From an uncultured Dialister sp. (lineage in GTDB: Bacteria > Bacillota > Negativicutes > Veillonellales > Dialisteraceae): a stretch of DNA of 38,089 nucleotides. Shown here piece after piece: positions 32,230 to 38,089 of this stretch. The stretch covers positions 1 through 38,089 of the forward strand of contig OMVW01000012.1 in NCBI GenBank assembly GCA_900314595.1, given 5' to 3'. Within the stretch, counting starts at the first letter, position 1. Each line of letters starts with the position of its first letter. The notes below the pieces were generated by a model. The model was not told the DNA's origin. It did no database searches and worked only from the letters and a program-made list of their open reading frames with translations. The position numbers were made by a program, and so were the translations under genes.

Positions 32230-32760
32230 CTGACTTCGTTATAACCTCTGTTTCGGGAATATCGGGGATGATTTCGGGGATGTCGGGACTGTCGGGAAGG
32301 AGCGGCGCAAATTTATGGGCGCCGCAAAGTATTGATTAGGAAATGATGAAACAGGCAAGGGACAGGTGACTCTTACATAAAGCGGGAAGGCTCTCCCCCC
32401 CCGGGGAACACCGCAAAGCGGTGAGAGGGCAAAATCGATTCGAGAAATCGATAATTTTCATATTTCCCATTCCATTTGGCTAAGCGCCGAAGGCCAAATA
32501 TAAACTTGCGCCCGAAGGGCGCCACCTTCCCGATTTTCCCGAAACGATTCCCGATATTCCCGATAATCCCGATTCAAAAGTTTTCAAAGCTTAAGGTTTT
32601 CCTATAAAAATAGCGGGCTTCATGATTCTGATGCCCGCACCTTCCCGCAATCCGCAATCCGAAATCCCCAATCCGTCCTTTTGGCACTTGACCGCCACCT
32701 TCCCGACAACCCCGATCACACCGATTCAAAAGCCTCTCATCATAAAGTTTCCTTTACGAA
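32230..32760. repeat. Composite repeats between gyrB and the GT51 gene
   Basis: Plus-sense: 9-bp array TCGGGGATGATTTCGGGGAT (32253-32298) and stem GCGGCGC 32302-32308 / GCGCCGC 32319-32325. Minus-sense: stem GCGCCC 32508-32513 / GGGCGC 32517-32522 with a 9-bp array (32527-32578); stem GCGGGC 32613-32618 / GCCCGC 32633-32638 with a 7-bp array (32643-32677); and a third short 9-bp array (32701-32728). Also CCCCCCCCGGGG and CACCGCTTTGCGGTG-like hairpins near 32395-32425. No gene. Confidence 0.75.
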
Positions 32761-32836
32761 TGAAACTATTCATCCTACAACCCCACATATGATAGAATAA
32801 GAAATATACAAACAAATTTCCAGCGAGGAATCTCCT

Positions 32837-33790
32837 ATGAAGAAACTCTTACTCATCCTTCTCATCCTGGCCGGTGCTGTTTACTGGGGCATGAGCGAAG
32901 GAAACGACATATCCAAAGGCGTGGATAAGCCGCGCACTCCGAAAGCCGTGGCCGCCAAAGGCTCTGCGCCTTCCCAGGAGCAGAAATCCGAAAAAGATGG
33001 AATGGTGGAGCTCATCAAAGATATTTCCAATACCATTTTCAATGGCATTTCCAAAGAAGCCACCCCTGCCGGTACGGCAGAGACCGCTGCCCCAAAATCC
33101 ACGGATAAAGAAAAAAATATTTCTGAAAAAATCCCCACCCGCCAAGAGGCAGCAGCCGAAGTGGAATCGCTCCAGCAGAAATGGAACAATGTGGCCCATT
33201 TCACCACGGCCCTGGAATCCCGGATCGACCGGAAGAAATTCGTCCCCGGGGACCAGATTCCGGACCTTCTGAAAAAAGGCATCGTAGCTACCGAAGACAG
33301 AAGGTACTATGACCATGGAGCCATCGACCTCATCGGAGTCGGACGGGCTATCATCACCAATGCCATCGCAGGACACACCATGGAAGGCGGGTCCACCATC
33401 GCCCAGCAGACAGTAAAAAACATTTTCCTCTCCAATGAACGGACCATGGAGCGGAAAGTGGAAGAACTGGCCCTCGCCATGCAGCTGGAAAAATACTATT
33501 CCAAAGACCAGATACTGGAAATATACCTGAATACCATCTACTTCGGCCACGGAGCCTACGGCGTAGGCCCTGCCAGCCGGACCTATTTCGGCAAAGAACC
33601 AAAAGACCTCGACCTCTCCCAGTGCGCCATGCTCGCCGGCCTCCCCCAGGCCCCCTCAGCCTATGATCCACTGGACCACCCCCAGGAAGGAGCCAAACGA
33701 ATGACCATGGTCCTCGCCCTCATGGCCCAGGAAGGATACATCACCCCGGAACAGGCCGCCCAGAGTGCCCTCAATCTGTGGCTGAAATAG
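32837..33790 (+). CDS. Stand-alone GT51 peptidoglycan glycosyltransferase
   Basis: 317 residues. N-terminal membrane anchor (3-20), a 110-residue flexible Lys/Pro/Glu-rich linker, then a glycosyltransferase family 51 domain (about 125-300) that polymerises lipid II outside the membrane. Five family motifs are visible: ATEDRRYYDHGAID with catalytic Glu153, GGSTIAQQTVKN (184-195), RKVEELALAMQLEKYYSKDQILEIYLN (206-232), and FGHGAYGVGPASRTYFGK. No transpeptidase domain follows, so it is monofunctional like MtgA, yet the motifs are those of class A PBPs. GAGGAA lies 8 bases before the ATG. Followed by a heptad array. Confidence 0.92.
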   Translation: MKKLLLILLILAGAVYWGMSEGNDISKGVDKPRTPKAVAAKGSAPSQEQKSEKDGMVELIKDISNTIFNGISKEATPAGTAETAAPKSTDKEKNISEKIPTRQEAAAEVESLQQKWNNVAHFTTALESRIDRKKFVPGDQIPDLLKKGIVATEDRRYYDHGAIDLIGVGRAIITNAIAGHTMEGGSTIAQQTVKNIFLSNERTMERKVEELALAMQLEKYYSKDQILEIYLNTIYFGHGAYGVGPASRTYFGKEPKDLDLSQCAMLAGLPQAPSAYDPLDHPQEGAKRMTMVLALMAQEGYITPEQAAQSALNLWLK

Positions 33791-34089
33791 ATGTGAGTGG
33801 TTAGTAATTAGCCGTTAGTGGTTAGCCTTAACAAAAAATTACGTAAAAACTTTGTAGAAATCGTTATTCGTTGTTCGTTATTCGTTGTCCGTGAAGGTGG
33901 CGGCCCCGATGGGCCGCTATTTTTTTCTGGGATTTTGCACAGGCTGATTTTATGGAACCTCGCACAAATGGAATCATGATGGTACGAGTGTTACGGAAAG
34001 ATAGGATTCTAACTGCTAACGGCTAACCGCTGCCTGCTAAATCCCCTCTGGACGAAATCACTCTGCTCCCTGAAAGCAGCCATTTCTCC
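33791..34089 (+). repeat. Arrays and hairpin after the GT51 gene
   Basis: Stop codon followed at once by heptads (GAGTGGTTAGTAATTAGCCG, to 33826). Then a second array CGTTATT, CGTTGTT, CGTTATT, CGTTGTC (33862-33890) and stem GCGGCCC 33900-33906 / GGGCCGC 33911-33917 with a T-run: terminator-type element, plus sense. The remainder to 34089 shows a TAACTGCTAACGGCTAACCGC array (34008-34035) in the other orientation, serving the minus gene at 34090. Confidence 0.75.
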
Positions 34090-34365
34090 TCAGATATACT
34101 TCAAATCCTCCGCCTTCATTTCCCATGCAGTCATCTCATTCCACTTCTTCTCCCGTTCAAACTCCTCCGGATCCGAAACGGTCTCCCGCAGCCGGTCATT
34201 CATGATCTGCAGGGTAGAAGCCATACTCTGATTGGCAGAAATAATCCGCCGCTTTGCATAATCGTGCATATTCACCCCCTCTTCCTCCATCCGCTCATAA
34301 TCCTCAGGATAGGCATATTTCCACTGCCCCATCGAAGCCTCGATTTCCTCTTCCAATCCGTCCAT
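34090..34365 (-). CDS. Small protein of unknown function (paralogue of 8682)
   Basis: 91 residues, unrecognised, acidic and helical. It shares its skeleton with the protein at 8682-8945: WKYAYPEDYERM, GVNMHDYAKRRI, MNDRLRETVSDPEEFEREK, a C-terminal AEDLKYI. Similarity is modest but collinear over the whole length. Two adjacent ATGs exist; the AAAGGAGG is 6 bases from the second (34363-34365), which I use. Single gene between repeats, no signal peptide or membrane helix. Confidence 0.75.
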   Translation of the reverse strand: MDGLEEEIEASMGQWKYAYPEDYERMEEEGVNMHDYAKRRIISANQSMASTLQIMNDRLRETVSDPEEFEREKKWNEMTAWEMKAEDLKYI

Positions 34366-34439
34366 CATTTCCTCCTTTAAAATATGGGAAACTCTATAAT
34401 TCCATCATATCTTTTTTGGGGATAGACTCAAGGAAAAAA

Positions 34440-34820
34440 AGGTGCGAGAATCATAATCTACTTCCAAAAAGTCTCGCAGGATTCCATATTGTGAGGAGCG
34501 GCGGGGCCGTACTCTTTCAAGCGGAGCGAGGCGGGCTTGAATTTTTCCCTCCGCGAAGGCCCGGTTTGCGTGTTTTCCCCGGCCTGAAGGGCCGGTTGTA
34601 TGGTTTTAATGAGTAAGAAGTTCTTTCCCCGCCTGGGAAAAATCCCCATCTATATTCGCGGCGCATCAGCGCCGCACCTTCCCGACCACCCCGATCGCAC
34701 CGACCGCCCTGAGCATCCCAAAGCAAAGGCTGCCAGGACAAAAGTTTCCCACATAAAAAATGGGCACCCTGATAATTTCAAGGTGCCCTGTACTTATCAT
34801 TTATCGCTAATCACTAGTTA
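34440..34820 (-). repeat. Composite repeats downstream of the nucleoside hydrolase gene
   Basis: No gene. Module with GAGCGAGGCGGG, then minus-sense elements: perfect stem GCGGCGC 34658-34664 / GCGCCGC 34669-34675 with a 9-bp array (34680-34722), and stem GGGCACC 34762-34768 / GGTGCCC 34782-34788 (T-run on the minus strand) with 7-bp units (34792-34818) abutting the hydrolase stop codon. Confidence 0.75.
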
Positions 34821-35837
34821 TTATTTCCCCAGTGCTTCCATAATCATCGCGGAGAATTTCCTTCCGTCTGCATTGAGGGCGACTTTGGCGGTGACCGGGT
34901 CTTTTCCTTTTTTGGTATTATGGAAGTCGGCGACCATTCTTCCGTCGCAGATGCCTCCGGAGATATCGATGTCTACATTTGCATCGGCCAGTTCAGTGAC
35001 TACTGTGGGATCTATGACGTAAGCTACTGCCAGTGCATCGTGGATGGGGGCTCTGTCGTTATCATATCTGTAGAGCATGGCGGAAGCCACGGTTCCCGGG
35101 GTGTGGCGGAGGTCGTAGTTATGTTTGGAAATATCATTGACTTTAAGGTTATCGATTCGAAGCTGCACGAGGTGGGCGGCCAGTTTGGCGGGCGGGGTGC
35201 CCAGGGAGGCGAGTTTCCTGCATTCTTCTTCGGTCATGCAGGCGCGCCAGGTGCAGTCGAGGGGAAGGATGACTTTCGGTATGGGGGAGTCCATGACGAT
35301 TTTGGCTGCTTCGGGGTCAGCATAGAAGTTGAATTCCGCTGCGGCTGCCGCATTGGCTCCGCAGTGTCCGCCGCCCATGATGACGATTTCTTTGATTTTC
35401 TGTTTCAAGCGGGGTTCGATGCGAAGGGCCATGGCTATATTGGTAAGAGGTCCTACGCAGACGAGGGTAATATCTCCTTCACTTTCCATGAATTTCTTTG
35501 TGAGGAAGAATACGGCGTGTTCGGGCTGCGGTTTAATGGTGGCCGCCGGAAGGGGCAGGAAGTCTCCGTGGCAGTCGTTTCTGGTGACTCTGGGAAGGTC
35601 CGGTTTGCGTCCGGGGATTTCGTTGCAGATGATCGGTTCTTCGCAGCCTCTATAGACGGGAATGTCTACGCCCATGAATTGAATGAGGCGGAGTGCATTT
35701 TCCGTGGTTTTCGGCACGATTCTATTTCCATTCACTGTAGTAACGGCCAGAAGGTCGATATTTTCATTTTTGATGGCCAGCATCATGGCGATGGCATCAT
35801 CAGAACCGGGATCGCAGTCAAGGATGATTTTTTTCAT
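34821..35837 (-). CDS. Inosine-uridine preferring nucleoside hydrolase family protein
   Basis: 338 residues. Hydrolyses the N-glycosidic bond of ribonucleosides, giving base and ribose. Calcium-binding N-terminal motif DCDPGSDDA (7-15), VCVGPLTNIAMAL, VIMGGG, AEFNFYADPEAAKIV and the late APIHDALAVAY with the catalytic His-Asp. No signal peptide, so cytoplasmic. It lies 10 bp after a DcuC-like transporter on the same strand, so imported nucleosides may be its substrate. AAGGAG lies 7 bases before the ATG. Followed by an array and terminator hairpin. Confidence 0.95.
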   Translation of the reverse strand: MKKIILDCDPGSDDAIAMMLAIKNENIDLLAVTTVNGNRIVPKTTENALRLIQFMGVDIPVYRGCEEPIICNEIPGRKPDLPRVTRNDCHGDFLPLPAATIKPQPEHAVFFLTKKFMESEGDITLVCVGPLTNIAMALRIEPRLKQKIKEIVIMGGGHCGANAAAAAEFNFYADPEAAKIVMDSPIPKVILPLDCTWRACMTEEECRKLASLGTPPAKLAAHLVQLRIDNLKVNDISKHNYDLRHTPGTVASAMLYRYDNDRAPIHDALAVAYVIDPTVVTELADANVDIDISGGICDGRMVADFHNTKKGKDPVTAKVALNADGRKFSAMIMEALGK

Positions 35838-35847
35838 TGGATTCTCC

Positions 35848-37212
35848 TTACATGGTAAAGAACCAGGAAGCTGCCATATTGACGAGCAGCATCACAAAGA
35901 GGACAGGGGCTGTACGGCGGGCCAGGGTCATGGGGGAAAGTCCTGCGGTACCTGCAATGGCGATCAATGCCCCGCAGACCGGAGAGGAAGCACGGCCTAT
36001 GGCTGTAGCGAGTTCCATTGGAAGCAGGAGGGAAAGGGTCGGTACGCCCAGTCTTTCTGCAATGGCCGGGGTGAGGGGTCCAAAGGCGAAGAAGGGGGCC
36101 GCACCGCTTCCCATGATGATGGCAAATATATAGGTAATGAATGTTAGAACTACCATGACCAGTACAGCAGCTCCCTGCATACCTGCGATGGCATCGGTGA
36201 AAATAGTTATACCCCCAAGGAGTTTGATGCCCTGGGCAAAGACGGATGCAGAGATAATGATGGCTACGACGGAGCAGAATACGCCTGCCATACCTTTCAA
36301 TACTTCAGCCACATCTCCGGGCACTTTATTTCTATCTTTCCTTCGAATCAGTTCGATGACGAAGGTGACTGCAAATCCGATGAAGTTGGCTGTAATGACA
36401 TCAATTTTGATGGAGGGAATGAAATAGGCCGCAAAGACGAGGACCAGGGGAATTAATGGCAGAAATACGTAAAAGAAAGGCACCGGTGGGTCGTCGATGG
36501 GTTTGTCGGTCTCAATATTTCCCGTATTTCCTTTTTCCCGATCTCTTTTATCGGTCCAGCGATAGTAGAAGGGAATGATGAGGGCGGTAACGAGAATGAT
36601 GGACAGGGCCACTTTTCCCTGCCAGTTCAGGAAGAGGTCTACCACGTTGATATTGGCTGTAGTGGCCATAAAAAGAGTGGAACCGTCATTAGGGCCATAG
36701 TCCAGGCAGAGAAGGGCCAGGACGGAAGCTGCTGTAATGGGCCGGATTTTCAGGGCGATAAATACAGGAAATACAGTAGCCAGCATGAGGACTGCCAGAC
36801 TTGCCTGGCTGGGAAGGACCAGTTTCAGTGCCATGCCTACCAGGTAAAATGCGGAAAGGATGAGGTACTGATTTTTGATACCGGAAAGGAGCCGTGTCGC
36901 CGTATAGGCCAGTTTGGTGGATGCCTGGATATGTTTCATGTAGGTCGCATATCCGGTGACAACCATAATCAGGGTACCGATGCCGGCGATATTTTTCTTG
37001 AAAGTATTCGTCAGAAATCCGAAGGTATCAAGAAATACATTTCCCAGGGAACCTTTCGGTGCGATAGGCGTGCCGGTGATGAGGGAAGCCCCCATGAGGA
37101 GGATGAGACCTACGGCGAGGAAGGAAAATACCGCATTCACCCGTTTCAGGATGAGGTATGCCGCAATACCTGCCGCCAGTATCGTAAGGAAAATCAGAAA
37201 TGCATGAAACAT
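35848..37212 (-). CDS. DcuC-like ion-coupled permease
   Basis: 454 residues, about 12 hydrophobic segments, consistent with the C4-dicarboxylate anaerobic carrier (DcuC) / ion transporter superfamily: N-terminal two helices, IAGIGTLIMVVTGYATYMKHI, a central hydrophilic loop with DKRDREKGNTGN (about 210-230), and re-entrant-like segments ALLCLDYGPNDGSTLF and LLPMELATAIGRASSPVCGALIAIAGTAG. Family members carry dicarboxylates, but the co-transcribed nucleoside hydrolase suggests a nucleoside substrate. GGGG-type site 6 bases before the ATG. A -10/-35 promoter lies about 50 bp upstream. Confidence 0.82.
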   Translation of the reverse strand: MFHAFLIFLTILAAGIAAYLILKRVNAVFSFLAVGLILLMGASLITGTPIAPKGSLGNVFLDTFGFLTNTFKKNIAGIGTLIMVVTGYATYMKHIQASTKLAYTATRLLSGIKNQYLILSAFYLVGMALKLVLPSQASLAVLMLATVFPVFIALKIRPITAASVLALLCLDYGPNDGSTLFMATTANINVVDLFLNWQGKVALSIILVTALIIPFYYRWTDKRDREKGNTGNIETDKPIDDPPVPFFYVFLPLIPLVLVFAAYFIPSIKIDVITANFIGFAVTFVIELIRRKDRNKVPGDVAEVLKGMAGVFCSVVAIIISASVFAQGIKLLGGITIFTDAIAGMQGAAVLVMVVLTFITYIFAIIMGSGAAPFFAFGPLTPAIAERLGVPTLSLLLPMELATAIGRASSPVCGALIAIAGTAGLSPMTLARRTAPVLFVMLLVNMAASWFFTM

Positions 37213-37261
37213 AGAGAACCCCTTTCATGAAATGCCCGTCTTTGGGCCTGTAATTTTACTT

Positions 37262-37290
37262 ATTATATAGGAAATAAAGGGTACTGTCAG
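37262..37290 (-). promoter_or_regulatory. Promoter of the permease-nucleoside hydrolase operon
   Basis: Minus strand CTGACA (37285-37290), 17 bases, TATAAT (37262-37267). The leader after it contains a small GCCC-AAAGAC-GGGC hairpin. Confidence 0.82.
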
Positions 37291-37309
37291 TAAGGAATTT
37301 CCAGTTTTC

Positions 37310-38089
37310 AAAAATTGTCTATAAATCCCTGTGGCTGCTCCTAAAAAGTACCAGATGAAAACTGCCATATTATATCCTGTAACTTTGAGCCCATTCCTTT
37401 TTAAAGGCTGTCTTCCCTATGTCATGAAAATTTCAGGAAATATAGCACTGATGAAGCCGCCGGCAGCATTTATAAGAAAATCCGTGTATCGATCCTTCGA
37501 ATCGATTGGCCCTCTCACCGCTTTGCGGCGTTCCCATGGGAAAGCCTGCCCGACTGCCGATTTCTTCATTTTCGACCTGAATGGGCAGTGCAGGACAGGC
37601 ATCCATCATCCTATCCGCCCTGCGGCCTTTGGCCGCGGGTCCCATCGCTGCCCTATCACCCGCTTCGCGGGAGCTTCCCCGGGGGGAAGCCTGTCTCATC
37701 CGCAGCTGCGGGCTTTAGAGTCACTTTCGAAGGTCAGAGTCATTTTCGAATTGAACTTTTATAGTTGGAAAGTGCAGTTCGTCCTTTCCCTGCCCTTTCA
37801 GTCTGCTTCGCAGCCAGCTTCCCCGAGGGGAAGCCTTATCGTTTGCCTTTTGTCTCATTTCCGACTTGCAGCTGTAGTACGACCCACCCGTCGCCTTCGG
37901 CGCCACCCTCCCAAGCCTGGGAGGGCTTGAACAATTCGACTTGTACGGGTATTTCAAACTCGCCTGTGCAGAATCCCCATATAAACTTGTGTAAAACGGT
38001 CCCGTTGTCAAGGACACCCATTCCTAATTTTTCTGTTCGGGGTTAGCCCACTTATTCAGGCGGTCTTCTGCTCTTTGTCCTTCTCCTTT
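37310..38089. repeat. Terminal composite repeat region
   Basis: No convincing gene; the open frame at 37331-37930 is made of repeat modules. Recognisable: ATCGATCCTTCGAATCGATT (about 37486), CACCCGCTTCGCGGGAGCTTCCCC (about 37657), CAGTCTGCTTCGCAGCC with TTCCCCGAGGGGAAG (about 37797-37830), CACCCGTCGCCTTCGGCGCCACCC and CCTCCCAAGCCTGGGAGGG (about 37885-37925), then the lead-in TTCGACTTGTACGGGTATTT to the usual hairpin position. Confidence 0.65.

Noticed and set aside
37331..37930. 199-codon open frame on the plus strand
   Set aside because: It is made of the repeat modules found in other gaps, lacks a ribosome binding site and has no protein-like pattern.

Overview
The window looks like chromosomal DNA of a low-to-mid GC anaerobic Firmicute of the Negativicutes type (a Dialister-like Veillonellaceae is my best guess). 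This rests on the style of the proteins, strong AGGAGG ribosome binding sites, TTGACA/TATAAT promoters and the rpmH-rnpA-yidD-yidC-jag order. No rRNA is present to confirm it. About two dozen protein genes and two tRNA genes are separated by unusually long intergenic stretches, most of them packed with dispersed repeats.

Layout. 0.6-2.5 kb: a phage-type lysis pair (holin, GH25 endolysin) divergent from a small sigma-factor-like gene. 3.1-4.5 kb: an AAA/DUF234 ATPase behind a 19-bp inverted repeat. 4.5-8.2 kb: a repeat cluster with a period near 320-334 bp, into which a RelB/YafQ toxin-antitoxin cassette has been placed with clean junctions. 8.2-10.7 kb: a possible small RNA, two small unknown proteins and a flavodoxin. 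10.9-12.2 kb: the thyA-folA operon. 13.1-15.3 kb: recQ. 15.6-17.5 kb: a divergent LysR regulator and PhzF-family enzyme. 18-20.9 kb: the rpmH-rnpA-yidD-yidC-jag cluster. 21.7-22.8 kb: a second flavodoxin and tRNA-His/tRNA-Gln. 23.3-25.9 kb: a cyclodeaminase-like protein and a ClC exchanger separated by a 62-bp tandem repeat. 26.5-28.5 kb: an alanine-racemase-family gene with an amino-acid binding lipoprotein. 28.9-33.8 kb: a membrane protein of unknown function, gyrB, and a stand-alone GT51 glycosyltransferase. 34.1-37.2 kb: a second small unknown protein and a DcuC-like transporter with a nucleoside hydrolase.

The most striking content is between the genes. About forty copies of one architecture occur: a short degenerate tandem array with a strict period of 7 or 9 bp, then a GC-rich hairpin, often followed by TTTTTTATAT. 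Read in this direction the element usually sits just after a stop codon and looks like a transcription terminator with a periodic array in front of it. Stem sequences differ between copies with compensating changes in both arms. Array units also differ between copies but are alike within a copy. Longer modules with their own small exchangeable hairpins travel with it. I do not recognise this composite family and consider it the best candidate for something undescribed.

Functionally most genes are housekeeping: nucleotide and folate metabolism, membrane protein insertion, RNase P, DNA topology and repair, peptidoglycan synthesis, and nucleoside and amino-acid uptake. The lysis pair, toxin-antitoxin cassette and DUF234 ATPase are the accessory elements. 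No transposase, integrase or CRISPR array is visible.
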